Assembly: GCF_008386565.1 (NCBI RefSeq)
Contig: NZ_VUKA01000001.1
Location: 1-64,000, forward strand
Direction: 5' to 3'
DNA: 64,000 bases
Source of the DNA: Teichococcus oryzae
GTDB lineage: Bacteria > Pseudomonadota > Alphaproteobacteria > Acetobacterales > Acetobacteraceae
The first letter of the stretch is position 1. Each line of letters begins with the position of its first letter. The notes below the pieces were generated by a model that saw nothing but the letters and a program-made list of their open reading frames with translations, had not been told where the DNA came from and searched no databases. Both the position numbers and the translations under genes were made by a program. This document shows, in pieces, positions 17,820-27,598 of the stretch.

Positions 17820-19546
17820 TGCCTGAGCCCGATCTGGAGGCGGCGCTGCGCCGGCAGCTGCGGGAGCTGGAAGCGCGGCTGCAGGAAAGCGAGGACACGC
17901 TGGACGCGATCCGGCGGGGCGCCATCGATGCGCTGGTGGTCAGCGGCGGGCAGCAGCATCGCGTCTATACCCTGGAAAGCGCCGACCGCCCTTATCGCGT
18001 GCTGATCGAGCAGATGCGTGAGGGGGCGGTGACCCTGTCGCCCGACGGCACCATCCTTTACGGCAACCACCGCCTGTCGGAGATGCTGGAACTGCCGCAG
18101 GAGCAGGTGATCGGCCGCGATCTCGGCCTGTTCCTGCCGGAAGGCGAGCGTCCCGTCCTGGCCTGGCTGCTTCGGGAAGGCGGCCGTGGCGAGTTGACGC
18201 TGCGCGGCGCCCGGGGCGGCGAGATGCCGGTGGCGGCCTCGCTGGGCTGGCTGGCGGTCGAGGGGGAAGGCGCCGTGCTGTGCGGCGTGCTGTCCGACCT
18301 TTCGGCGCAGCGCGCGCACCTGCGCGAGGTTTCGCGCGCCAACGCCTTGCTGCGCGCCGAGATCGCCCAGCGCGAGGCCGCCGAGGCGGCATTGCGGCAA
18401 AGCCAGAAGATGGAAGCGGTCGGCCAGCTCACCGGCGGCATCGCGCATGACTTCAACAATTTGCTCACCGGCATCACCGGCAGCCTGGAGCTGATGCAGG
18501 AAGCGGTGCTGCGCGGGCGCATCGTCGGGCTGGAACGCTATGTCGCCTCGGCCATGGCCTCGGCCCACCGGGCCGCGGCGCTGACCCACCGGCTGCTGGC
18601 TTTTTCCCGGCGGCAGACCCTGGCGCCGCAGCCGCTGTCACCCAACAGGCTGGTGGAGGGCATGGCCGAGCTGCTGAGCCGCACCGTGGGCCCCGCCATC
18701 GCGCTGCGCACGGAGCTGGCCGACGATGCCGGCACCATTCTGTGCGATCCCAGCCAGATGGAGAACGCGCTGCTGAACCTCGCCATCAACGCGCGCGACG
18801 CCATGCCGGATGGCGGCACGCTGGTGATCGGCACCGCCAATGTTCTCGCCACGCCGGAAGCGTGCCGGGAAGCGGGAATGGCGCCGGGCCCCTGCGTCGC
18901 CCTGTTCGTGTCCGATACCGGCATCGGCATGTCGCCCGAAACGGCGGCGCGCGCCTTCGACCCCTTCTTCACCACCAAGCCGGCGGGGGAGGGAACCGGG
19001 CTCGGCCTGTCCATGATCTATGGCTTTGCGCGGCAATCGGGTGGGCAGGCGATGATCGAAAGCGCGCTGGGGCAGGGCACGACGGTGTGGCTCTACCTGC
19101 CCCGGCATGAGGGGATGGCGGAGGAAGCGCCGAAGGGCGCTGTTGCCACCCCGGCCGCCGGGCGCGGCGAAACCGTGCTGCTGGTGGATGATGAGGCGGT
19201 GATCCGCATGCTGATGGGCGAGGCGCTGCGCAAGCTGGGCTATGCCACGCTCGAAGCGGCGGATGGCCCCACGGCCCTGCGGCTGTTGCAGGGCGGTGAA
19301 AGGCTGGACCTGATGGTCACCGATCTTGGGCTGCCGGGCGGGCTGAACGGACGCGAACTGGCCGAGGCCGCGCGCCGGACACAGCCGGGGCTGAAGGTGC
19401 TGTTCATCACCGGCTTCGCCGAGGCGGCCGGGCTGGATGCGCGCGGCCTGGATGCCGGCACGGAGATGCTGCCCAAGCCCTTCTCCCTGGAGGCGTTAGC
19501 CACGCGCATCCGCGCCATGCTGGACCGGCCCCCGTCGCCGGCATGA
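17819..19546 (+). CDS. PAS hybrid histidine kinase with receiver, clock-linked
   Basis: A 575-residue cytoplasmic kinase without membrane helices. An N-terminal coil (about 1-45) precedes a PAS domain (about 60-175; EGAVTLSPDGTILYGNHRLS). The HisKA region has phosphoacceptor His210 in GGIAHDFNNLLTG. The HATPase domain shows an N-box (LNLAINARDAMPDGG), G1 (SDTGIGMS) and G2 (GEGTGLGLSM). A C-terminal receiver carries phospho-Asp502 (MVTDLGLP) and Lys near PKPFSLE. Unlike SasA it has no KaiB-like sensor domain. The ATG shares a base with the kaiB2 stop (TGATG), so it belongs to the Kai operon and probably reads its output. Confidence 0.92.
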   Translation: MPEPDLEAALRRQLRELEARLQESEDTLDAIRRGAIDALVVSGGQQHRVYTLESADRPYRVLIEQMREGAVTLSPDGTILYGNHRLSEMLELPQEQVIGRDLGLFLPEGERPVLAWLLREGGRGELTLRGARGGEMPVAASLGWLAVEGEGAVLCGVLSDLSAQRAHLREVSRANALLRAEIAQREAAEAALRQSQKMEAVGQLTGGIAHDFNNLLTGITGSLELMQEAVLRGRIVGLERYVASAMASAHRAAALTHRLLAFSRRQTLAPQPLSPNRLVEGMAELLSRTVGPAIALRTELADDAGTILCDPSQMENALLNLAINARDAMPDGGTLVIGTANVLATPEACREAGMAPGPCVALFVSDTGIGMSPETAARAFDPFFTTKPAGEGTGLGLSMIYGFARQSGGQAMIESALGQGTTVWLYLPRHEGMAEEAPKGAVATPAAGRGETVLLVDDEAVIRMLMGEALRKLGYATLEAADGPTALRLLQGGERLDLMVTDLGLPGGLNGRELAEAARRTQPGLKVLFITGFAEAAGLDARGLDAGTEMLPKPFSLEALATRIRAMLDRPPSPA

Positions 19547-19547
19547 C

Positions 19548-19569
19548 CCGCGCCTGACGGGAGGCGCGG
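19548..19569 (+). terminator. Hairpin at the end of the Kai operon
   Basis: CCGCGCCT (19548-19555), six-base loop, AGGCGCGG (19562-19569), starting two bases after the kinase stop codon. There is no clear T-tract, so termination would be inefficient. It also lies just beyond the stop of the convergent small gene. Confidence 0.4.
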
Positions 19570-19574
19570 CGGCG

Positions 19575-19769
19575 CTATTCGTTGGAAAGAAACGTCCAGC
19601 CGGGCGGCGCGGGATAGTCCTGGGCCAGCACATGGCCCGTCAGCCCGTCCGGCGGCACGCCGTCCTGCCAAGCCCGGGGAAGTTCCCTGGCGGCCATCGC
19701 GAGGGTAGGCAGCGCCAACAGCACCAGGACGACGCACGCCGCCAGATCGGCCGGACCCATGGATTTCAT
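19575..19769 (-). CDS. Small exported or membrane-anchored peptide
   Basis: A 64-residue ORF. Residues 8-26 are strongly hydrophobic (DLAACVVLVLLALPTLAMAA) and end in an A-x-A-like site, so it could be a signal peptide or membrane anchor. The rest is a short Pro/Gly/Asp-rich tail. A GGGAG sits upstream of the ATG. It converges on the Kai operon. I do not recognise a family; it could be a real small protein or a chance frame in GC-rich DNA. Confidence 0.45.
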   Translation of the reverse strand: MKSMGPADLAACVVLVLLALPTLAMAARELPRAWQDGVPPDGLTGHVLAQDYPAPPGWTFLSNE

Positions 19770-19869
19770 TCTGGCCGCTCCCGGATGCTTTTGCTTGTCT
19801 GCGCATGAACGGCGGGCGGATGGCCGGAGTTGCCGCGCCTCCGCGCCCGCGGCATGGGAGGGGCGGCGC

Positions 19870-20373
19870 TCAGAAGCGCAGCACCATCAGGTGCTCGTCA
19901 TGGTAGGTGCCGCCAATCTTCAGGGCGCGGGGCTCCAGCGCCCAGTCGGTGAAGCCGGCCCGCAGATACAGCGACCGGGCAGGCCCATTGCCACGCGTGA
20001 CGGACAGCCGCACTTCCTCGACGACGCCGCGCGCATGGTCCAGCAGATGGCGCAGCATGGCCGGCGCCAGGCCGGTGCCGCGCGCCACGGGGCACAGATA
20101 AACGCCCCAGAGCAGGCCCTTGTGCCGCGACTTCGCCTTGTCCGGCACGGCCAGCGCCATCACCCCCGCCAGCTCTGGCCGGCCTTCCAGCCAGCCGCCG
20201 AAAATGGCGCCTTCGGCAAGGCGGCCGATGAAGACCTCCTCCGGCTGCGCCGCCTCCTCCTCCACGCTGCTGCCGAAGGCCTCGGGCTGCGCGGCCAGCG
20301 CTTCCAGCCGGATGGCGCGGAACGCCGCGGCATCCGCCACGCCGAGGCGGCGGATGCGGAAGCCCTCAGTCAT
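19870..20373 (-). CDS. GNAT-family N-acetyltransferase
   Basis: A 167-residue acetyltransferase. It has the N-terminal [20 protein letters not shown] strand-helix, an acetyl-CoA binding segment around [20 protein letters not shown] (R-G-x-G-x-A form) and the C-terminal [13 protein letters not shown] motif. The ATG at 20373 overlaps the ftsK stop by eight bases; the longer frame upstream runs into ftsK and is not needed. The substrate is unknown; proteins of this type modify small amines, antibiotics or protein N-termini. Confidence 0.85.
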   Translation of the reverse strand: MTEGFRIRRLGVADAAAFRAIRLEALAAQPEAFGSSVEEEAAQPEEVFIGRLAEGAIFGGWLEGRPELAGVMALAVPDKAKSRHKGLLWGVYLCPVARGTGLAPAMLRHLLDHARGVVEEVRLSVTRGNGPARSLYLRAGFTDWALEPRALKIGGTYHDEHLMVLRF

Positions 20374-23125
20374 CGCTGCGCCGCGCCAGCACCTCGCGCT
20401 TGCCGACATGGTTGGCAGGGCCGACGACGCCTTCCTTTTCCATCTGCTCGATCAGCTTGGCGGCGCGGTTGTAGCCGATGGAAAGGTGCCGCTGGATGAA
20501 GGAGGTGGAAGCCTTGCCTTCCCGCGTCACCAGCGCGACCGCCTGGTCGAACAGGCCCTTCTCGCCATCCGAGGCGCCGGCGATGCCGGACAGGCCGTTG
20601 TCGCCGCCATCCTCCTCGTCGGATTCGGTGACTTCCTCGATATAGGCGGGCTCGCCCTGCTCGCGCAGCCAGTCCACCACCCGCTCCACCTCGGCATCCG
20701 AGACAAAGGGGCCGTGCACGCGGGACACGCGGCCGCCGCCGGCCATGTGCAGCATGTCGCCCTGGCCAAGAAGCTGCTCGGCGCCCATCTCGCCCAGGAT
20801 GGTGCGGCTGTCGATCTTCGACGTCACCTGGAAGGAGATGCGGGTCGGGAAGTTGGCCTTGATGGTGCCGGTGATGACGTCCACCGACGGCCGCTGCGTC
20901 GCCATGATCACGTGGATGCCGGCGGCCCGCGCCATCTGCGCCAGGCGCTGCACGGCGGCCTCGATCTCCTTGCCCGCGACGATCATCAGGTCGGCCATCT
21001 CGTCGATGACCACGACGATCATCGGCAGCGGCTCCAGCGCCAGGGGCTGGTCCTCGAAGACGGGCTTGCCGGTGTCGGGGTCGAAGCCGGTCTGCACGCG
21101 GCGGCTCAGCACCTCGCCGCGCGCCTGGGCGGCCTGCACCTTCTCGTTGTAGCCGCCGATGTTGCGGACGCCGAGCTGCGACATGGCGCGGTAGCGGCGC
21201 TCCATCTCCCGCACCGTCCATTTCAGCGCGCCGATCGCCTTGGTCGGCTCCGTCACCACCGGCGCCAGGAGATGCGGGATGCGGTCATAGACCGACAATT
21301 CCAGCATCTTGGGGTCGATCATGATGAAGCGGCACTCATCCGGGCTGAAGCGGTAGAGCAGCGACAGGATCATGGTGTTGATGCCGACCGACTTGCCCGA
21401 GCCGGTGGTGCCGGCGATCAGCAGATGCGGCATGCGGGCGAGGTCGGCGATCACCGGCGCGCCGCCGATGTCCTTGCCGAGCGCCAGCGGCAGCTTGCCG
21501 CTATGGCGGCCCCAATCCTCCGCCATCATCATCTCGGAGAAGAACACCATCTCCCGCTTGGCGTTCGGCAATTCAATGCCGATCACGTTGCGGCCCGGCA
21601 CGGTGGCGATGCGCACGGCGACCACGCTCATGGAGCGGGCGATGTCGTCGGCCAGGCCGATGACGCGGGCGGATTTGGTGCCGGGCGCCGGCTCCAGCTC
21701 ATACAGCGTCACCACCGGGCCGGGGCGGATCTCCACGATGCGGCCGCGCACGCCGTAATCCTCCAGCACGGATTCCAGAAGGCGGGCATTGTTCTGCAAC
21801 GCTTCCTCGGACGGGCCGGCGGCGCGGCGCGCCGGCGGCGGCGCCAGCAGATCGAGCGGCGGGAACTGGAAGGGCGTCGGCTCCCGCGCCGGCTGCGGCC
21901 TGGGGCGGGATGGCGGCACGCGGTCCAGCATGCGCGGCGCTTCGGGCGCGGCGGCGGCCTGCCGGACGCGCGGCGGCTCCGGCGCCAGCAGCGGGCCGTC
22001 ATCCGCCATGTCCTCGTCCTCGTCCGCTTCCGCGGCGCCGAGGTCGGGCAGGTCATGCCGGGCGTCGCGCACGGGCGGCGGCGGCGCGGCCTCGCGCGCC
22101 AGGCGGCCGATGGAGGGCTCGGCGCGGCGCTCGCCGGGCGCATGCAGCACCGGGGCGCGCCGCTCGCGGCGAGGGGGGGGTTCCGGCGCCGGGCCGGCCT
22201 CGCCCATCGCCTCGTCGGCGGCGCGCAGCATGGCGGCCAGCTGCGGGGAAGGGGCCTCGCCCCGGCGGTTCAGCAGCCCGCCCACGGCATCGCCCACCGC
22301 CAGGAAGGGGCGCGCCAGACGGGTGGCGACGCTGGGGCCGGCTTCCTCGGCCTCGTCCTCGGGCTCCGGCTGCCAGCGGGGCGCGGGCTGCGGCTTCGGG
22401 GCGGAACTGCGGGCGAAAAGCCGGGAGGTCAGGCTGACGCCGCCGCGCGCGGCGCCGCCGGCGGCGCGCCCGGCCTGCCGGCCCGCCTGCCGCCACACCA
22501 TCAAGGGCACCGCCAGGGCCGCGAAGGACAGCCAGCCCGCCAGCGCGATGATCACCACCTGCGCCACAACCATGCCGAAGGGGCCGAAAATGGCGCTGCC
22601 GGTGCCCTGAACAGCCTGCGCGATCAGGATTCCCATGGCGCCGCCCGGACCGGTGGCGGCGGGCATGCCGGCCGGCAGGGGCGCCAGCGCCAGGGCGGCG
22701 CTCAGCATCGGCACGGCGGCCAGCACGGCGGCGACACGGCCGGGGAAGGGCGCCAAGCCCCGATGCGTCGCCAGCCGCCACGCCCAGCCCAGCGATACGC
22801 CAACCGGCAGCAGCGCCGCCCAGCCAAAGGCCTGCAGCAGCAGGTCCGCGGTGACCGCGCCGGCCGGACCGGCCAGGTTGGTCGGCGCCCGCGTGGTGGC
22901 GGTTGAGAGCGACGGATCGGCGGGATTGTAGCTGACCAGCGCCACAAGAAGCGCCAGGCCGGCCAGCCCGAGCACCAGCCCGGCCATTTCCGCTGCGCGG
23001 CGCCGCAGGAGGTTCAGGACAGCGGGCGAGGCGAAGCGGCGCGCTGCGCTGCCGCGCTCCGGTTGAGGCGGGGTGCGGGAAGATGAACGACGATCGGCAA
23101 GGGCGCGCGACATTGGCCTCAACAT
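20366..23125 (-). CDS. ftsK: DNA translocase FtsK
   Basis: About 919 residues. Four N-terminal membrane helices tether the protein at the division septum. A Pro/Ala/Arg-rich linker of roughly 250 residues follows, then the hexameric motor with Walker A GTTGSGKS and Walker B ([14 protein letters not shown]), the [20 protein letters not shown] block and a C-terminal winged-helix gamma domain ([19 protein letters not shown]) that reads KOPS. FtsK pumps chromosome-dimer DNA and activates XerCD at dif. The frame is open to 24205, but that part lies under the ThDP-enzyme gene; ATG at 23125 or 23113 is the likely start. The GNAT gene overlaps its end. Confidence 0.95.
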   Translation of the reverse strand: MLRPMSRALADRRSSSRTPPQPERGSAARRFASPAVLNLLRRRAAEMAGLVLGLAGLALLVALVSYNPADPSLSTATTRAPTNLAGPAGAVTADLLLQAFGWAALLPVGVSLGWAWRLATHRGLAPFPGRVAAVLAAVPMLSAALALAPLPAGMPAATGPGGAMGILIAQAVQGTGSAIFGPFGMVVAQVVIIALAGWLSFAALAVPLMVWRQAGRQAGRAAGGAARGGVSLTSRLFARSSAPKPQPAPRWQPEPEDEAEEAGPSVATRLARPFLAVGDAVGGLLNRRGEAPSPQLAAMLRAADEAMGEAGPAPEPPPRRERRAPVLHAPGERRAEPSIGRLAREAAPPPPVRDARHDLPDLGAAEADEDEDMADDGPLLAPEPPRVRQAAAAPEAPRMLDRVPPSRPRPQPAREPTPFQFPPLDLLAPPPARRAAGPSEEALQNNARLLESVLEDYGVRGRIVEIRPGPVVTLYELEPAPGTKSARVIGLADDIARSMSVVAVRIATVPGRNVIGIELPNAKREMVFFSEMMMAEDWGRHSGKLPLALGKDIGGAPVIADLARMPHLLIAGTTGSGKSVGINTMILSLLYRFSPDECRFIMIDPKMLELSVYDRIPHLLAPVVTEPTKAIGALKWTVREMERRYRAMSQLGVRNIGGYNEKVQAAQARGEVLSRRVQTGFDPDTGKPVFEDQPLALEPLPMIVVVIDEMADLMIVAGKEIEAAVQRLAQMARAAGIHVIMATQRPSVDVITGTIKANFPTRISFQVTSKIDSRTILGEMGAEQLLGQGDMLHMAGGGRVSRVHGPFVSDAEVERVVDWLREQGEPAYIEEVTESDEEDGGDNGLSGIAGASDGEKGLFDQAVALVTREGKASTSFIQRHLSIGYNRAAKLIEQMEKEGVVGPANHVGKREVLARRSDD

Positions 23126-23185
23126 GGTTGTTGCTGAGTGAGGCCGGTAAGCTAACACGGCAAAGGCTTGGAACAGAAGGAAAGT

Positions 23186-23207
23186 CATGCGGGAAATATC
23201 CCGCATG
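23186..23207 (-). terminator. Perfect 9-bp inverted repeat between ftsK and the ThDP enzyme
   Basis: CATGCGGGA (23186-23194), loop AATA, TCCCGCATG (23199-23207). It lies 28 bases past the stop of the ThDP gene on the minus strand and about 60 bases before the ftsK start. On the minus strand a pyrimidine-rich ACTTTCCTTCT follows, consistent with a modest terminator. It could also be an operator for ftsK. Confidence 0.4.
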
Positions 23208-23235
23208 GCTCTCCCTCCGGGGGTGGACTGGCGCT

Positions 23236-25020
23236 TCAGCTCCCGCCGGGCAGGATCCGACTCGCGACCTGGCGCGCCGTGTTGCCGAGCACCGAGCCCA
23301 GTTCCGGCTCGCCAAACATGCTGCTCAGGAAAGCCTGCGCCTGCTTCAGGGTGATGTGCGGTGGCAGCGGCGGCACATTGGGATCGGTGCGGACATCGAG
23401 CACCACGGGGATGTCGGAAGCCAGCGCCTCGTCCCAGGCGGCGCCGAGCAGCTCCGGATCGTCCACGGCGATGCCGCGCAGTCCGGCCAGCTCGGCCATG
23501 CGGGCATAGGAGAATTCCGGCAGGCTTTGCGAGCCTAGGAATTTGGGGTCGCCATTCATCACCCGCTGTTCCCAGGTGACCTGGTTGAGGTCGCGGTTGT
23601 TCAGCACCAGCACGGCGAATCGGGGGCTGGCCCAGTCCCGCCAATAGCGGCTGACGGTCAGCAGCTCGTTCATGCCGTTCATCTGCATGGCGCCGTCGCC
23701 GCAGATGGCGAGCACGGGGCGGTCGGGATAGGCGAATTTCGCCGCGATGGCGTAGGGCATGCCCGAGCCCATGCTGGCCAGCCCGCCGGACAGCGTCGCC
23801 ATCATGCCCCGGCGCAGCTTCAGGTCCCGCGCATACCAGTTGGTTGAGGAGCCGGAATCGGCGCCGATGATGACATCGTCGGGCAGGCGCTTCGACAGCT
23901 CGGTGAAGACGCGCTGCGGGTTGACCGGCTCGGCGCTGGCCATGGCGCGCTTTTCGGTCAGGCGCCACCAATCCCCGGTCCAGCCGGCGATGCGCTCCCG
24001 CCAGCGGCCCTTCTCCTTGGGTTGCAACAGCGGCAGCAGGGCGCGCAGCGTGGCGGCGGCATCGCCGGTGAGGTTCACCTCCATCGGGTAGCGCAGGCTG
24101 AGCATGGCCGGGTTGCGGTCGATCTGCACGCCGCGCGCCGCGCCTTCCTTGGGCAGGAACTCGGAATACGGGAAGCCGGAGCCGACCATCAGCAGCGTGT
24201 CGCATTCCTGCATCAGCTTCCAGGACGGCTCGGTGCCGAGCAGGCCGATGGAGCCGGTCACCCAGGGCAGGTCATCCGGCACGGCGGCCTTGCCGAGCAG
24301 CGCCTTGGCGATGCCCGCCTCCAGCACGCCGGCCACCGACAGCACCTCCTCGGTGGCGCCCAGGGCGCCGGCGCCCACCAGCATGGCCACCTTCTGGCCA
24401 GCGTTCAGCACCTCGGCCGCCTGCCGCAGCGTCGCGTCCTCCGGCACCAGGCGCGGCTCGGCATAGCCGACGCCGCTGTGAATGGTGCCATGGGCGTGCG
24501 GCGGGGTTTCCACCGCCGGCAGGTCCTGGATGTCGTTGGGCAGGATGATGCAGGCGATCTCCCGCCGGCCCATGGCGATGCGCATGGCGCGGTCGATCAG
24601 GTGGCGGATCTGCTCCGGCACGCTGGCCTGCTGCACGAAGCCGCACACGTCGCGGAACAGCGCGGACAGGTCCACTTCCTGCTGGTAATGGCCACCCAGC
24701 GCGGCGCGGGCCTGCTGGCCGACAATGGCCAGCACCGGCATGTGGTCGGCCTTGGCATCGTAGAGGCCGTTCAGCAGGTGGATGGCGCCGGGGCCGGAGG
24801 TGGCGAGGCAGACCCCCACCTCCCCCGTGTACTTGGAATGGGCCCCGGCCATGAAGGCGGCCATTTCCTCATGCCGGGCCTGGACGAAATGGATGTTGTC
24901 CCTGGCGCGGTCGAGCGCGCCGATCAGCCCGTTGATGCCATCCCCCGGATAGCCATAGACCCGCTTCACGCCCCATTGGCCAAGACGCTCCCAGACGAAA
25001 TCCGCGACGGTCTTGGCCAT
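23236..25020 (-). CDS. ThDP-dependent enzyme, pyruvate oxidase/acetolactate synthase-like
   Basis: A 594-residue three-domain thiamine-diphosphate enzyme of the PoxB/acetolactate synthase superfamily. The PYR domain starts [21 protein letters not shown] and has the catalytic Glu in [14 protein letters not shown]. The central domain has a Rossmann-like LVGAGAL segment. The PP domain carries the GDGAMQMN...NN metal/ThDP motif. It resembles the pyruvate dehydrogenase (quinone)-like group more than biosynthetic IlvB, and no small subunit is present. AGGGAG precedes the ATG. It lies 68 bases after the sugar permease gene on the same strand, so it may metabolise a product of that pathway. Confidence 0.85.
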   Translation of the reverse strand: MAKTVADFVWERLGQWGVKRVYGYPGDGINGLIGALDRARDNIHFVQARHEEMAAFMAGAHSKYTGEVGVCLATSGPGAIHLLNGLYDAKADHMPVLAIVGQQARAALGGHYQQEVDLSALFRDVCGFVQQASVPEQIRHLIDRAMRIAMGRREIACIILPNDIQDLPAVETPPHAHGTIHSGVGYAEPRLVPEDATLRQAAEVLNAGQKVAMLVGAGALGATEEVLSVAGVLEAGIAKALLGKAAVPDDLPWVTGSIGLLGTEPSWKLMQECDTLLMVGSGFPYSEFLPKEGAARGVQIDRNPAMLSLRYPMEVNLTGDAAATLRALLPLLQPKEKGRWRERIAGWTGDWWRLTEKRAMASAEPVNPQRVFTELSKRLPDDVIIGADSGSSTNWYARDLKLRRGMMATLSGGLASMGSGMPYAIAAKFAYPDRPVLAICGDGAMQMNGMNELLTVSRYWRDWASPRFAVLVLNNRDLNQVTWEQRVMNGDPKFLGSQSLPEFSYARMAELAGLRGIAVDDPELLGAAWDEALASDIPVVLDVRTDPNVPPLPPHITLKQAQAFLSSMFGEPELGSVLGNTARQVASRILPGGS

Positions 25021-25088
25021 GGGAAACTCCCTTCAGCGTGGTGGGGCGATGCCCGAACCAACGCCGAAGGGGGAGGGATGTTGCCTGC

Positions 25089-26072
25089 CTATTCGGCGGG
25101 CGCGAGCCCCTGCGCCCGGTTGGACTGGATGCGCTGCTTGCGCTGGCCGAGCTGCTGGTCGGCGATCACGCCGAGCAGGATCACGCCCCCCATCACCGCG
25201 AAGTTCAGCGAGGACGGGATGCCCAGGATGTTCACCAGGTTCTGCAGGATCTGCAGCAGCACCGTGCCCAGCACGATGCCGAGGACGCTGCCTTCCCCGC
25301 CGCGCAGCGAGCAGCCGCCCAGCACCGCCGCGGCGATGGCGTAAAGCTCGTAGAAATTGCCGAAGGAGGAAGGCGAGACGGAGGAGGTGTAGAACACCAG
25401 CAGCACGCCGGCGAGCCCGGCCAGGGCGCCGCCCAGGACATAGGCGCCGGTGATCACCGCATCGGTGTTGATGCCGGAATAGCGCGCCGCCTCCTCGTTG
25501 CGGCCGACGGCGTAAAGATAGCGGCCGAACACCGTCCGGTGCAGCACCACCGCCATGATGAGGGCCACCACAACCATGATGATGAAGGGGTTGGGAATGC
25601 CGAAGGAGCGGCCGGCCGCCAGCCAGGAAACCGTGTCGATGTCGCCCGCATAGCCGAAGCCGCTGGTGGAATCCTGCGTGTAGTAGCGGGCGATGCCGCG
25701 ATAGATCAGCAGGCCGCACAGCGTCACCACGAAGGGCTGCAGCTTCAGCCGGGTGACCAGAAGGCCGTGCAGCAGCCCCAGCACCAGACCGACGCCGATC
25801 ACCGCCAGCACCGCCAGTGGCCAGAACAGCTCGAAATTCACCAGCAGGTCCACCAGGATCACGCCCAGCAGGGCGAACATCGAGCCCACCGACAGGTCGA
25901 TGCCGCCGGTGATGATGATCAGCCCCTGGCCGATGGCGAAGATGCCGAACAGGCCGATCAGGTTGGCCATGTTCAGCAGGTTCACCCCGGACAGGAAAAG
26001 CGGGTTCAGCGCCGCGGTGATGCCGCCGATCACGATCAGCAGCAGGGCCAGGCCCAGTTCCTTCTTGCTCAT
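25089..26072 (-). CDS. Sugar ABC transporter permease (RbsC family)
   Basis: A 327-residue inner-membrane permease of the RbsC/YtfT type with about nine hydrophobic helices. It contains the conserved GLIIITGGIDLSVGS motif near residue 50 and the AVLGGCSLRGGEGSVLGIVLG motif near residue 235, both typical of CUT2 sugar importers. It overlaps the ATPase gene by four bases (ATGA) and ends with a short charged tail. The binding protein and ATPase are encoded just upstream. Confidence 0.93.
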   Translation of the reverse strand: MSKKELGLALLLIVIGGITAALNPLFLSGVNLLNMANLIGLFGIFAIGQGLIIITGGIDLSVGSMFALLGVILVDLLVNFELFWPLAVLAVIGVGLVLGLLHGLLVTRLKLQPFVVTLCGLLIYRGIARYYTQDSTSGFGYAGDIDTVSWLAAGRSFGIPNPFIIMVVVALIMAVVLHRTVFGRYLYAVGRNEEAARYSGINTDAVITGAYVLGGALAGLAGVLLVFYTSSVSPSSFGNFYELYAIAAAVLGGCSLRGGEGSVLGIVLGTVLLQILQNLVNILGIPSSLNFAVMGGVILLGVIADQQLGQRKQRIQSNRAQGLAPAE

Positions 26073-27592
26073 GCGTGCGTTTCCTCCGCCTCCTGCCGCG
26101 TGCCGCCGATGGCGAGCCGCAGCACCGCCTGCTCGCTGAAGCCGGATCGGTCCAGCCCGCCGCTGATGCGCCCCTCATGCATCACCACGATGCGGTCGCT
26201 GACGCCCAGCACCTCCTCCATGTCGGAGGAGATCATCAGGATGGCGACGCCATGGTCCGACAGGGCGCGCATCAGCGCGTAGATCTCGCCCTTGGCGCCG
26301 ACATCGATGCCGCGCGTCGGCTCGTCGAACAGGATCACCCTGGGCGCCATGGACAGCCATTTGCCCAGCACCACCTTCTGCTGGTTGCCGCCGGACAGGG
26401 TGCTGGCCCTGACCCCGCAATCCGGCGCCTTGATGCGCAGCCCCTGCCGCTGCTTCTCGGCCGCCGCGCGCTCCAGCCGGTGCATCAGCAGGCCGCCACG
26501 CGTGTAATCCGCGGCGTTGGCCAGCGTGACGTTCTGGGTGATGGGCATGTCGAGCACCAGCCCCGCCCTTTTGCGGTCCTCCGGCGCCAGGTAGATGCCG
26601 GCGGCCACCGCGTCCCGCGGGCCGCGCAGCGCGAGGGGGCGGCCATCCAGCCGGATTTCCCCGGCGAGGGGCGGGTCGATGCCGAACAGGGTGCGCGCCA
26701 GCGAGGTGCGCCCGGCGCCCACCAGCCCGGCGAGGCCCAGGATCTCGCCGGGCCGGATATGCAGGTCCACCTGGCGTGCCGGAAAGGCGGAAGTCACCAG
26801 GCCGCGCACCTCCAGCCCGCCCTCGCCGGGCGGATTGGTGGGCGGGGCATAGAGCGAGCGCAATTCGCGCCCGATCATCAGCCGGATCATGGTGCCATGG
26901 GCGATGTCCTCGCGCTGCAGCGCGCCCACCATCCGACCGTCACGCAGGCAGACCACGCGGTCGGCGCAATCGATGATCTCGCCCAGGCGGTGGGTGATGT
27001 AGATCAGCCCCACGCCGCCGGCGCGCAGCTCCTTCACCACCGACAGGAGGCGCGCCGTTTCGGACAGCGTCAGGGAGGAGGTCGGCTCGTCGAGGATGAT
27101 GATGCGGGCCTCGGCCGCCAGGGCTCGGGCGATCTCCACCAATTGCCGCTGCGCGATGGACAGCTCGGCCACCGGGGTGTCCGGCGTGAAGTCGGCGCCG
27201 AGCCGCCGCAGGATCGGCGCCACCTTCTCGCGCGCCGCGCGGCGGTCGAACAGCCGCAAGGGGCCGCCGCGCAGCGGCTCCCGGCCGAACAGGACGTTGC
27301 CGGCGACATCGAGATTGTCGAACAGGCTGAGTTCCTGGTGGACAAAGGCAATGCCCGCCCGGGTCGCCGCCGGCACGTCCCACGATGCCTGCAGCTGGCC
27401 ATCGATGCGGATCGTGCCCTCGCTGGACGGCACGACGCCGCCCAGCACCTTCATCAGTGTGGACTTGCCGGCGCCGTTCTCGCCGATCAGCCCCAGCACC
27501 TCACCCCGTTCGAGTCGCAGGCTGACGCCATCCAGCGCCCGCACGCCGGGATAGGTCTTGCCGATCCCGTCCAGCTCCAGCAGCGGTGCCAT
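26069..27592 (-). CDS. Sugar ABC transporter ATP-binding protein (RbsA family)
   Basis: A 507-residue double-ATPase of the CUT2 family. The first domain has Walker A GENGAGKS near residue 37, signature LSIAQRQ and Walker B IIILDEP. The second domain has the usual degenerate Walker A-like GLVGAGRT, signature LSGGNQQKVVLGKWL and VILFDEPTRGIDVGAK. This asymmetric arrangement is standard for ribose/galactose-type importers. It sits six bases after the binding-protein gene and overlaps the permease gene. Confidence 0.95.
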   Translation of the reverse strand: MAPLLELDGIGKTYPGVRALDGVSLRLERGEVLGLIGENGAGKSTLMKVLGGVVPSSEGTIRIDGQLQASWDVPAATRAGIAFVHQELSLFDNLDVAGNVLFGREPLRGGPLRLFDRRAAREKVAPILRRLGADFTPDTPVAELSIAQRQLVEIARALAAEARIIILDEPTSSLTLSETARLLSVVKELRAGGVGLIYITHRLGEIIDCADRVVCLRDGRMVGALQREDIAHGTMIRLMIGRELRSLYAPPTNPPGEGGLEVRGLVTSAFPARQVDLHIRPGEILGLAGLVGAGRTSLARTLFGIDPPLAGEIRLDGRPLALRGPRDAVAAGIYLAPEDRKRAGLVLDMPITQNVTLANAADYTRGGLLMHRLERAAAEKQRQGLRIKAPDCGVRASTLSGGNQQKVVLGKWLSMAPRVILFDEPTRGIDVGAKGEIYALMRALSDHGVAILMISSDMEEVLGVSDRIVVMHEGRISGGLDRSGFSEQAVLRLAIGGTRQEAEETHA

Positions 27593-27598
27593 GCGGCG

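Noticed and set aside
20120-22906. 928-residue plus-strand open frame opposite ftsK
   Set aside because: Composition is typical of the reverse of a GC-rich gene (His, Gln, Arg and Gly runs), and ftsK on the other strand has full domain support.
23126-24205. Upstream extension of the ftsK frame to a 1279-residue protein
   Set aside because: The extra 360 residues lie in the reading shadow of the ThDP-enzyme gene and resemble no FtsK N-terminus; membrane helices begin shortly after 23113.
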